Source: Xylaria sp. FL1777 (Eukaryota; Ascomycota; Sordariomycetes; Xylariales; Xylariaceae). From it: a stretch of 64,000 nt of DNA. Below are positions 50,960 to 61,434 of the stretch, piece by piece. How positions within the stretch are numbered: position 1 is the stretch's first letter; every line of letters begins with the position of its first letter. The notes under the pieces are model-generated. The model was not told where the DNA came from, ran no database searches, and saw only the letters and a program-made list of their open reading frames with translations. A program made the translations under genes and the position numbers. The stretch spans positions 22,245 to 86,244 of the forward strand of contig MU400688.1 of the NCBI GenBank assembly GCA_022578965.1. Direction: 5' to 3'.

Positions 50960-52610
50960 ATGGCTCTTCTTGATGTTACAGCGGGTTTGCCACAGATGGC
51001 GCGAGGCCCAACGCTCCTAGGCATGTCCTTGAAGCTAGTTTCTCTAGTAACGGTGCGTATACTCTATTTCGGCCAAGTTGCGCTACGATGCGCCGCCATC
51101 TAGCGAGTAGCCATGACACTTAGTGTTGTCGCTGTATATACTGCCAATGCTGACGCTTCTTGCTGATCAGTTAACGTTCCAAAACTCCGCCGTCAACCTC
51201 ATCGCGCACTACTCACGAACGATGCCCCCCAATGGCGACCATCGATACTTTACATCCACCGCGGTATTCCTCACAGAGCTCGTCAAGCTTTCTATCTCTC
51301 TGACCTTTGCCATCTACGAAGTTTCGAGGACCCTTGCACCCTCTACTCCGGCAACTGTCCTATTCCAGCAGATTTATAATTCCGTGTTTAAGGGAGACGG
51401 ATGGAAATTGGCGATACCAGCGATGCTCTATACTTTACAGAACACCTTACAATACATAGCTGTGGAGAATCTGGATCCGGTTCACTACCAGGTTATATTA
51501 CAGCTTAAGGTATGAGATCTCAACTGAGCTAGCCTATTTCTTGAGGTCTAATGGAAATTTGGCAGATACTCACGACAGCCATTTTCACTGTGATTATATT
51601 AGGCAGGTCTCTGTCGTATAAGAAATGGATTTCACTAGTCATCTTGACAGCTGGGGTCTCAATTGTCTCAATTCCTTCGTCGGGTTCTAAGGATCACTCT
51701 CTCGTCATTAATGATATGACAGACCATTTTTTCCCTCGATCAGTACATGAACTTGGCCAGGCAGCTAATAATATAGGCGATGTGGCCAGGGAACTAACGA
51801 GGCGTGGCACGGATTTTTTGGCTGATGCTGGCGAACAGCTAGTGAAACGGTCAGCTACGTACGAAGGAATAGACGAAGATCAGAATAACCCTCCTGTCGT
51901 GAATTATTCAATTGGTCTCTTCGCTGTCTTGGCCGTTGCCGCATTATCGGGTCTAACGGGAGTCTTTTTCGAAAAAGTGCTCAAGGATTCTCATACGTCC
52001 GCATCTGTCTGGATACGGAACATCCAACTCTCCTTCTACTCTCTCATCCCTGCCTTTTTCGTCGGGGTTGTATTCGTGGATGGAGAAGAGATCGCGAAGC
52101 ACGGCTTCTTCGACGGTTATAGTTGGGTTGTCTGGGCCTTGATCACCCTTCAAGCTTTTGGTGGTGTGTTGGCTTCGCTGTGCATCCACTACGCTGACAA
52201 CATTGCAAAGAACTTTGCGACGAGCATAAGCATCATAATCAGCTTTCTGTTCACCGTCTTATTTTTTACTTGCGAAATTACTTTCACAGTAAGGTCTTAT
52301 AGCATTCATAAATCCCACAGAGCCTACTAACTTATTCTAGTTTATCCTGGGCACTGCGCTAGTCCTTTTCGCAACCTATCTTTATACAGGTCCTGATCGG
52401 AAGCGAGGACGCCCGCCGCCAATTAACATCGCTAATTACGAAAAGACTACAATCGATCCTTTGAACACGCCTCAGCCAATTGATAGGCTTACGGTACCAA
52501 ACGTACTAGACAGTGTTAAGAGTCTAGGACTCTCAACATCGCGGCCGTCTTCACCACTGCGCCATCACATCCGTGGGACTTCAGCTAAAGATAAGGGGCG
52601 AGACGATTGA
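50960..52610 (+). CDS. Golgi nucleotide-sugar transporter, UDP-galactose type
   Basis: I read exons 50960-51052, 51171-51509, 51566-52288 and 52341-52610, all in phase 0, giving 474 residues (1425 nt). Proteins of this family (Nuc_sug_transp, like Schizosaccharomyces Gms1 and SLC35A2) exchange cytosolic UDP-sugar for UMP across the Golgi membrane. Diagnostic blocks are LVTLTFQNSAVNLIAHYSR at the first junction, ALLYT-like AMLYTLQNTLQYIAVENLDP, the VHYQVILQLKILTTAIFTVI region across the second junction, AALSGLTGVFFEKVLKDS, SVWIRNIQLSFYS, and GGVLASLCIHYADNIAKNFA with FATSISIII. Ten hydrophobic segments are plausible. A long loop at about residues 178-230 (HELGQAANNIGDVARELTRR) and the polar C-terminal tail are longer than in animal members. 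UDP-galactose is the likeliest substrate, but UDP-GlcNAc or CMP-sugar relatives cannot be ruled out. Confidence 0.9.
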
Positions 52611-53603
52611 TGCCGTACTACTAGCCAAAAAAATAATCAGAAAGGGGCAAATGACTGGGCGAATTTTATAACAATATTATAACAATACGCGAATTGGACG
52701 TGCTCACCGGTCACGACAACGAAGTAGATATGACATCGTACAAGCGCCGCGCCGTGTATTTGGACAGAATCTCACACAACGCGTAGTGTACCTCCCATGT
52801 TTATCCTACGTGTTTTTCAGTGGTGATCATTGAGATCGCACATGGTCAGCAGTTCTTGATAGGACCTAGAGCCAATACGAAGTCCCAAGCGGATAAAGAG
52901 AAGAATAACTTAGCTCGACAGAGTTCAAGCTTGGACCGTACCTGGAGTTTCGCTTCGATAGACGACGGCGTTAGAAACCAAAGGGCAAGCAGTTGCAACA
53001 GAATGAGGAGTGAGGAGAATAATTAGGTTCTAGTAGTATATTTTACAAGGATCTATTCATTCTCCGTATTATCTTTCTGTATCCCGCCACTGCCTGCCAA
53101 ATACCGGAGTCACGGGTTCCCGTGTCTTTTAGGCAGGCCTGGTTTGCCGTGATAGTTTGAGCCCGACTAACGCGACTAACAGATTGAAATCATATTAACC
53201 CTTCTAGCGACTCAAAAGAACCTGTTTAAAAGTTGTGTTAGGAGGACTCGTCTACAAGAATACTGATATAACTTTTCCAGGTGCGAGCCCTGCCTCGACA
53301 CGTCATCACGTGATGCTCATTTACAACTTGTATGAAGGAAGGAGGTCCTCCTACTTCAAGGCGAGGGAAACAGGGAAAGAGCAATAGTCACGGCAACGAT
53401 GTTTCGAATTTGGGCGGCCAAAACTGTTGACTCCATCATTTTTGTCCTTTCTCCTTCTCTCTTCCCTGCACCTCATCACAGCCATCTTTTGAACCCGCCT
53501 TGTGTGCACCTTGCCCATATCCAGTTATTTATCATGTTAAGATTCTGATATATCTCCTGTATTTATCAACGTGATCTGTCGTCCGCTAAACCATCTCAAG
53601 GCC
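52611..53603. other. Intergenic region upstream of mer3
   Basis: About 1 kb between two plus-strand genes, holding the transporter 3' region and the mer3 promoter. It contains a TAGTGTAC word at 52784-52791 and no supported gene. Confidence 0.5.
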
Positions 53604-56600
53604 ATGTCTCAAGGTGCCGATCGCAGTCATACCTATGGCCTCTACGAGCATCCCCGTGGCGGTGGCCATGACAGACATATACAGCGAATCATTGATCACA
53701 CCAGCAGCCTCTTTCCCGATACTCAATACCCCCTACCACAGACATTCACGCTCGCCAATAATCATAGTAGCCGGGAGAGCCTACCTGAAGAGGCGGGCCA
53801 GATCATGAATGACGGGGTTGAATACAGTGGTTTAGACGACTTCGGTAGGCTCATTGCTTTCATGTTGCTTATGAAACTAATATTGTGGGCTAACCCCTTG
53901 CCTGGCTCTGTTCCCTCCATAGACCGAACGGTGCTTGGTTATCCGCAAACTACATGTCATCCTTCGAGTGTTGAAAGCTTTCTCGGTAGCGGTAGCACGA
54001 ATGAACGTCTTTCATTACCCCTAAATCCAAGTGCTAACAGGCCGCGTCGCGTACTGGAGGATGCTAGTCATCACTTCAGACCATTCGTGCCTAGAGACCC
54101 TAATTACCGATCACCATTCCAGAGCGCTCCGAATTGCCATAGTGATGGGTCTCTCGAGTTTGACCGCGGATCTTCCCTTCGTGGCATTGAAGAGTCTCCT
54201 CCAGCATTTCCATACCAATTGTTAGCGCGAAACCCTTTATCTCAGCTTGAACCACCTCAGCATATCTCGCCGAATCAATTGATTTCAGATCGAAATAGTA
54301 CACAAAGAGCTGAAGAGTTCCGCCATGGCAGACAACTGTTTGCGCCACTTCTACATCCTGGTAAGGCTTATAACTAGTCAAACTAGCCTACAGATAGCTG
54401 ACATAACCTCAGCGAAGACAACACCACCGATCAACTCCTCTCTCACAGGCAGCTCACCCTTGCAAGCTGGACATTCAAGCCCTTCGATTCGTATAAGCCT
54501 AGAGAGGCAAAACCAGGTTTTCAAACGCAATCAAAATGGCCCAAAATGGAACCAGAAACTTCAGCTCGACCTCGACCATGCTTCTTATCTACCGCCTATC
54601 GTGAACAATACACTCCTCGTTGACCCACGGCAGTCTTTGCCTGACAAATTCCGTGCTGTTTTCCCATTTCAGCTATTCAATGCCGTGCAGTCGAGGTGTT
54701 TCCCTCTAGTGTACGGAACAAATGACAATGTCGTCATTTCTGCACCTACCGGGTCTGGTAAGACTGCCATCTTGGAAATGGCCATCTGCAAGCTTGTGTC
54801 TAGCCAAGGAGGAGGCAACTTCAAAATCGTCTATCAAGCTCCAACCAAATCATTATGCTCTGAGAAGACAAGAGATTGGCAGGCAAAGTTCAGTCACATG
54901 AACTTACAATGTGTTGAGCTCACTGGTGATACATCTCAGGCCGAGGCTCACCGTATTGGCAACGCATCCATTATTGTCACTACGCCTGAAAAGTGGGATT
55001 CGATCACAAGGAAATGGAAGGATCATAGGAAATTGCTGGAGTTGGTCCGCCTTGTGCTCATTGACGAAGTACACATCCTAAAGGATGCTCGAGGTGCAAC
55101 CCTCGAGGCTGTGGTGTCTCGCATGAAGACCATTGGGGCTAGTATTCGCTTTGTTGCTATTAGTGCAACGGTACCCAACATCAATGACGTCGCCGTGTGG
55201 CTTGGCCGCGATCATCACAACCAACTCGAACCAGCAAGATTTGAAGTGTTCGGAGAAGAGATGCGACCAGTCAAATTGCAGAGGTACGTATACGGCTATG
55301 ACGGCGCATCTAATGACTTCATTTTCGAAAAGGCACTTGATGGAAAACTGAATCTTTTAATCGCAAAACATCCCGAGGGAAAGCCAATTATGGTCTTCTG
55401 CTTTACACGAAAGTCTTGCGAACGTACAGCTCGATCTCTAGCTGAGTGGTGGTCGACGTGTCGCAACGATAACCGGCCATGGCCAACACCAAACCAGCGT
55501 ATTGCTGTATTATCTGAGGACTTACAGGAGCTCGTTCGCTACGGTATTGCTTTTCACCATGCAGGCCTCGATGCCAGGGATAGGGCCGCGATCGAGAAGG
55601 GGTTTCTTAATGGTCAGCTTCATCTTATCTGCTGCACATCTACTCTAGCTGTCGGGGTAAATCTACCTTGCCACACTGTAGTCCTTAAGGGAACCAACCA
55701 CTACACAGATGACGGTCCTCAAGAATATTCGGATTTGGAAGTCATGCAAATGTTGGGTCGCGCTGGTCGACCGCAATTTGATAGTCGTGCTGTTGCTATT
55801 ATCATGACAAGATCGGCGAACGTCCAGCGATATAAGAAACTCGTTTCGGGCGAAGAACTTCTCGAAAGCACGTTACACCGCAACTTACTAGAGCACCTGA
55901 ATTCTGAAATCGGACTGGGGACGATTCAAGACATGCAGACTGCGAAGAAGTGGATAAGCGGCACATTTCTGAGTGTGCGGGTAAGACAATCACCTTCTTT
56001 GTACAACCTTCAAAATGTACAAAATCCAGATGAACAAATGGAGGATTGGTGCGAGCGCGATGTCAAACTCCTACAAGACCATGGACTGGTGACTAAGCAT
56101 ACACCACTCATGTGCACCGAGTATGGTCAAGCTATGTCCAGATACATGATTCAATTCGACACCATGAGACTTCTCCTTTCAATTCCTCGGGCCGCTTGTG
56201 TTGAAGAGATGGTGAGTAAACTGAGCGAGCTCATTGTCTTGTTGAATGTTAACATATTTTATAGCTCACTATCATCTGCAAGGCCACAGAATTTAAAGAT
56301 TTCAAATTTAAGCCGACTGAGCGAGCTATCTTTCGAGAACTAAACAAATCCCCTCTTGTTCTCCATCCAATCCGAGAAAACCTGACGCTTACCTGGCACA
56401 AAATCTTCATGATAGTGCAAATCTACCTTGGAGGCATTGATCTGCCAACAGACAAGGACGCTAATATCATTCGCCAAGATTTACTAAGAGAGCGAAGAAT
56501 GGTATTTGATCGTTTGAAGCGCTTTGTACGTTGCGTGATAGACTGCAAAGTATTCGAAGGTGACGGATTAAGTACACAAGCCGCACTCGAACTCAGTCGT

Positions 56601-58247
56601 TCCATAGAGGCCCAAGCTTGGGAGAGCAAACCGGCACAGCTGTCTCAGATCCCAGGTTTTGGGCCAGTTGCTGTACGAAAGTGGGTAAGCCATGGAGTCT
56701 ATACGGTTCTGGGTGTGATAGACAAAGGTATTCTCGATATCGAGCGAATTGCCAGCAGAAACCCCCCGTTCGGCCGAAATGTCCAGAAAGTGTTGGAAAA
56801 GTTTCCACGCCTCACTTTGAAAGCCGATATTATCGAGTCTAGAGCACCAAGTTCCAAGTCAAACGAGGCTGTTTCAGTTACAATTAAAGCATGCTTGGGA
56901 CATCGCAATACTAAAGTAGCACCGTACTGGAAGGACAGGATTCCTGCGTTGACTTTCATAGCCTTGACCTCAGACGGAAACCTTGCATATTTCTGGCGTG
57001 GGAATATGAAGAAACTTGACAAATCAAATGGGCTGGACATAAAATTCCCAGTTGCTCTCACAGCACCAAATCAGACGATACTCTGTCACTTCAGCTGTGA
57101 GGATATAGTAGGAACGCTGGTGTCGAAGACTTTGGAACCCAATATTCCCGCATCGGTCTTTAGAAACATGACGAGCCAAGATGCTCAATCCCTAGTTTCA
57201 AAACCTGATTTACCGTATATCGAGGAAGACTACGAGGATATTTCGGATGAAGCTATGCTCAAAGCTCTGGGATCGCCGAGACTTTACGGTCTAGAACCTC
57301 TCCCTCAGTCCCCAAGGTCCTTAGACAGCGCTGAAGAGGACTTCCCACTCATTGATGAACTCTTACTACAGGAAGATGTTCGATATACACCGCCCGAAGC
57401 TAATCTAGGCAAAATGGAGAATGGTAGATACATTTGCAATCACCACTGCCACAATGGGGGCCTTACAAAACTCGGCAAGCCTTGCAATCATAAATGTTGT
57501 CGGGAAGGGATTGACAAATATCGGCCGCCTAAGTTATTGAGAAAATTAGGTGACTTAGGCTCTGTGCATGAGAATGAGTCCGCTAAGGATCGAGAAAGTG
57601 GGAAGAAAGGAAACTCAACTGTATCCGCAACAACCAACGGACCAAGGACTGCTCGTACAAGCCAACCGCAAAAAGACTATCCACAGCAGACCTCGAAAGC
57701 TAGGAAGAAACACCCATTGGACGGTGTTAGCGCACCCAAGCCAGCTAAGCAAGCACGTCTCGATTCGCCATCTGGTCTTTTCTCAAATATTGATTACGTT
57801 GACCTGTGCGACGTGGGTGACAATAGCACTACACCAATGATACAAACAAAGTCTCGCACTGCAACTAAAAAACAGCGGCGAAAGTTGCTACAGCTCCACG
57901 AGGAAGTAAAAGGAGATGGGATTATGTCACCGCGCCTGACTCAAAGTTATAAAGCAAAACCTAGTCCTCTTGATAGTAACAGGCACCGCGGATTTTTGAA
58001 TAGTATGGGGGCCTCCGTTGCCACCGGAAACCCCAACAATGCTCACAATTCTTTCGGAGAAGACCCGTTCAGCGATGCATACGATGATATGTCTGACCTA
58101 CCTGATCTGGATGAGTTCCTCAGCATCAAAAAGGACGTTGAACAGCCGAGCTTAACTGAGACCTCACCGCGAATTGCCTGGACCGGCGACGGGACTCTAT
58201 ATCCCGGTGTAGTACACAGCTTGAAAGAAAGTTTGGAGCATGGTTAG
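53604..58247 (+). CDS. mer3: Meiotic DNA helicase HFM1/MER3
   Basis: MER3 is a Ski2-like superfamily 2 helicase that stabilises recombination intermediates for interfering crossovers in meiosis, in the nucleus. I read exons 53604-54360, 54413-56211 and 56265-58247, giving 1512 residues to the first stop. The introns are 52 and 53 nt. The N-terminal 320 residues are poorly conserved. The helicase core has Walker A APTGSGKT (about 363-370), DEVH (about 470), SATVPN, HHAGLDARDR and QMLGRAGRPQFD, followed by a winged helix. The Sec63-like domain in exon 3 includes the helix-hairpin-helix LSQIPGFGPVAVRKW. The HFM1-type zinc-binding block CNHHCHNGGLTKLGKPCNHK plus CC is near the C-terminus, at 57436-57501. 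The stop TAG at 58245-58247 is followed in the same frame by 129 more open codons (to 58637), so the real end may be further on. The start is the first ATG in a long upstream-open frame. Confidence 0.92.
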
Positions 58248-58637
58248 GAACCGAATCTCAGCTTTACTACTGTTGATGAACTCCAAAAGGCATCTGACCG
58301 ATTTGATTTGCCTTCAGCCGAAGACACAGCCGAGGCATCACAATCTCTATCCTGTGTGACGGACCCCAAAGAGCCGAATCCCCCCACGACAAGCTCCCCT
58401 CTGCCAGATTTTGATGTGATAGCCCCAGGTTCCCCTCGGACAGAAGTATTATCAGGTTCCCAGTTCTCTCAAGGCGACGGTCATTTTGTTAGTGCTAGTT
58501 CGCCTGGGTTCGCGAAGAAGCTAGAAAATAACAGCGAAAGTAGTATGCCAAATGAACCTGCAGAGCCAGCATGGGTTGCTGGTGTTGATTCAGAGTTGAT
58601 AAACAGTCTTCGGGACTTGGTCAACTTTGTTGACTAA
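58248..58637 (+). other. In-frame open extension after the mer3 TAG
   Basis: Directly after the TAG at 58245-58247 the same frame stays open for 129 codons to a TAA at 58635-58637, with mer3-like Ser/Pro/acidic composition and an orderly C-terminal end (VDSELINSLRDLVNFVD). Either the TAG is a nonsense change or sequence error, or it lies in a very short intron. A candidate is GTAGTA at 58209 to TAG at 58247 (39 nt, a multiple of three); another acceptor is the AAAAG ending at 58289. The extension may therefore be the true C-terminus of MER3. Confidence 0.55.
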
Positions 58638-59206
58638 GGGCTCGCAGCAACCGTCGGAACTATATATACTCTTGCTTCCATCATATGCTCTATCATACTA
58701 CTGGCATCTAACATGGTCGATAATCAATTTCACTACATTGCTATACATATATGCGCAAAAGGAGAGACTCATGTATCTAGATGACTGAGATTATGCTTTC
58801 ATCTAGCGCCCTTGCTATTCGGCGTGGGTCTTAATTAGCTAAGGTTAAGAAACTTTCCCGCCACATCCTGCTTTTATGATAGAAGCAAGTACAGATTAAC
58901 AAAGGCGATAATGAACATGGCGTCTTTGTCTCATATCTCCACTTCCGTTTTCGAAAGTCGCCTGTAGAACTAGCGTCTGTAGCCAAGGCTTGCCGATGTA
59001 CGGCCGAGTGGTATGATGCTGTTGGTAATCCTTCACCAATAAACACCAATCGCATCGACTGCTAACACTTCCTACGTCCCCCTTGCCTCTTTCAGGAAAA
59101 GAAACCCATAGCCCTCCCACAGGAGCAGAATTTTTTACTATTTCTGCAAGCAGACCGCCGAGTGTTATCCTGCTTACAACATCTATCTCATTTCAAAGTT
59201 GTCAGC
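58638..59206. other. Intergenic region between mer3 and the GMC oxidoreductase
   Basis: About 570 bp holding the mer3 3' region and the GMC promoter. No extra gene. Confidence 0.5.
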
Positions 59207-61036
59207 ATGGAAACAGAGGCTTTTGATTTCATCATTGCTGGCGGGGGGACCGCTGGGATTGCTCTTGCTTCTCGACTCTCCGAGGCGGCTCACCAAACTG
59301 TGCTTGTGCTGGAAGCAGGGCTGGATAATAGCGACGATCCTCGGGTTAAGATTCCGGCATTCTATGCAGCTCTCTTTGGAACCGATGTTGACTGGGGATT
59401 CCGGACGGTAGCCCAGCAGGAACTCAATGGAAGGTCTTTGAGTCTGAACCAAGGTAAATCCTTAGGTGGTTCTAGTGTCATGAATGCCCATGTATACGCT
59501 CCTCCAACTAAGGCCATACCTGATGCATGGGCTGAACTGGGCAATACGGGCTGGGACTGGGACACCATCGGCCCTTATTATACCAGGGCGTTCACCTCGC
59601 CTCAAACACCGTTGGAACTTCGAAAACCACTAGGTATCGATAATTGGGGCCCCGACGATATCAACACCAATGGCCCGGTGCAATTGTCGTATCCTGGCAA
59701 CCCAAATCATCCCATCCGAAGTATCTGGGCCGAGACCTTCGAGAGTAAGGGGTACCGTATGACTACTAACCCTTGGGTTGAAGCTTCGGTTGGCGCGTTC
59801 AGCGATCTGGCGAGCATTGACCCCGTAACAAGGGAGCGATGCCATGCTGTCAAAGCATACTATCGCCCCGTCCAGAACAGACAGAATCTACATATTACCC
59901 TCAATGCTCATGTCGACAAAATTATATTCGCGGATGGTCAGCCGCAACCTAAGGCCATCGGAGTACAATATCACCACGAAGGGAAAATCAAGATAGCCAA
60001 AGCGCGAAAAGAGATCATCATCTCGGCTGGTACTTTGCAGTCTCCAAAACTGCTTGAACTGTCTGGAATTGGCAACGCGGACATTCTGAAACAACAAAAC
60101 GTTGAAGTTATAAAAGACCTTCCAGGTGTTGGAGAGAATCTTCAAGACCATCTCATTTGCGATATTACTTTCCCGGCAGTAGACAAGTTGGAAACACTTG
60201 ATGCGCTTGCGAGACAGGAGCCCAAAGCATTGCAAGAGGCTATGATTAACTTCACCCAGAACCGTGACGGGCTACTCACTTCTAATGGCATTGAGACTTA
60301 TGCTTATCTTCCGATCATAGACTTCCTTGAAAGTCCCGGTAGAGAACGTCTGGTTCAGTTGATCGACGAAAATCGCCCTGCGGTTTCACCTACCCCAGAA
60401 AATGCCAGGGCTCGGATGTATTATGAGATAGCTGAGAAGACACTCCTCGACCCGAAAAAACCATCTGCTGCCTTTCTTACAGTAATTGGACCGGACGTAC
60501 TGGCGCCAGACCCAAGCACTGGCAAACCTACGCCGCCCCAGCCAGGTAACCACTTGACTATAGCATCTATACTTGCCCAACCTCTTTCTCGCGGTACTGT
60601 GCATATCGTGTCCAGCGACTCCAACGAGGCGCCAGAGATCAATCCTAAGTATCTCTCTAATCCTCTTGATGTTGAAGTTCTCGCACAGCATGTCATGTAT
60701 ATCGGTTCTATCGCAAACTCTGCACCCCTGAGCAACGTACTCAAGCAGCCACTCGAGCAGTCTTTGCTCACACACATCGCCGACTTGGATGCTGCGAAAC
60801 AATATATCAAGGCACGAACAATCTCAATGTGGCATCCAGCCGGCACTTGTGCCATGCTCTCGGAACACGTCGGAGGTGTCGTCGATGCATCTCTACGAGT
60901 CTATGGAGTCAGTAACCTTCGGGTTGTGGACGCGAGTGTTGTCCCGCTACTTCCGCCTGGGAACATACAGTCGACTGTCTACGCCCTAGCTGAAAGAGCA
61001 GCGGATCTGATCTTGGACGCCCATTCACTAAAGTAG
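59207..61036 (+). CDS. FAD-dependent GMC oxidoreductase
   Basis: An intronless gene of 609 residues, normal for the glucose-methanol-choline family, which oxidises alcohols or sugars with FAD. The N-terminal FAD-binding fold is FDFIIAGGGTAGIALASRL with the ribose-binding VLVLEAG about 25 residues later. The two family signatures are GKSLGGSSVMNAHVYAPPTK (about 83-102) and SAGTLQSPKLLELSGIG (about 280-296). The active-site His is His543 in MWHPAGTCAM, and the second position is Asn586 in PPGNIQSTVYALAE, a His/Asn pair as in glucose-oxidase relatives with Asn. No signal peptide precedes the Rossmann fold, so it is probably intracellular, unlike secreted aryl-alcohol oxidases. The ATG at 59207 is used because the open frame upstream starts without ATG. 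It converges with the M4 peptidase gene. The substrate is unknown; a secondary-metabolite role is possible but no cluster is visible. Confidence 0.9.
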   Translation: METEAFDFIIAGGGTAGIALASRLSEAAHQTVLVLEAGLDNSDDPRVKIPAFYAALFGTDVDWGFRTVAQQELNGRSLSLNQGKSLGGSSVMNAHVYAPPTKAIPDAWAELGNTGWDWDTIGPYYTRAFTSPQTPLELRKPLGIDNWGPDDINTNGPVQLSYPGNPNHPIRSIWAETFESKGYRMTTNPWVEASVGAFSDLASIDPVTRERCHAVKAYYRPVQNRQNLHITLNAHVDKIIFADGQPQPKAIGVQYHHEGKIKIAKARKEIIISAGTLQSPKLLELSGIGNADILKQQNVEVIKDLPGVGENLQDHLICDITFPAVDKLETLDALARQEPKALQEAMINFTQNRDGLLTSNGIETYAYLPIIDFLESPGRERLVQLIDENRPAVSPTPENARARMYYEIAEKTLLDPKKPSAAFLTVIGPDVLAPDPSTGKPTPPQPGNHLTIASILAQPLSRGTVHIVSSDSNEAPEINPKYLSNPLDVEVLAQHVMYIGSIANSAPLSNVLKQPLEQSLLTHIADLDAAKQYIKARTISMWHPAGTCAMLSEHVGGVVDASLRVYGVSNLRVVDASVVPLLPPGNIQSTVYALAERAADLILDAHSLK

Positions 61037-61434
61037 AGGACACCTCTACCCACACTCTTTCTTTGCTTTGGCTTGATCTTTTGCGATCAATGATGAAATT
61101 TACATCCTCATGTACTCTGAACTAAGCTGAATATGACGAGCCTACGTTATAACGCTGGACATTATGAAACCTGACGTCTGCTACTGTATCTCGATGATTA
61201 GTAAGCTAAAGGGGGGAAAAAGGAAACTTGTATCCTCTCTAGTTGTCTCATCATTTAAGACCAGAGACTATTTTGAACAGAGCCTTGGAAATTATATAAG
61301 AAAGTACTAAGAAATGAAACTAAGGACATGATCTCAACGTGTGCAGCTAACGGCCCATAAGTGTCATGTAAGTAGATTGTTATATGAGGCTTGCTATGAA
61401 CTTCTCATGAGAAGTGCTGGCTCCCACCCTTACT
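61037..61434. other. Convergent intergenic region between GMC and M4 genes
   Basis: About 400 bp of AT-rich sequence holding the 3' ends of both genes. Nothing else recognised. Confidence 0.5.
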
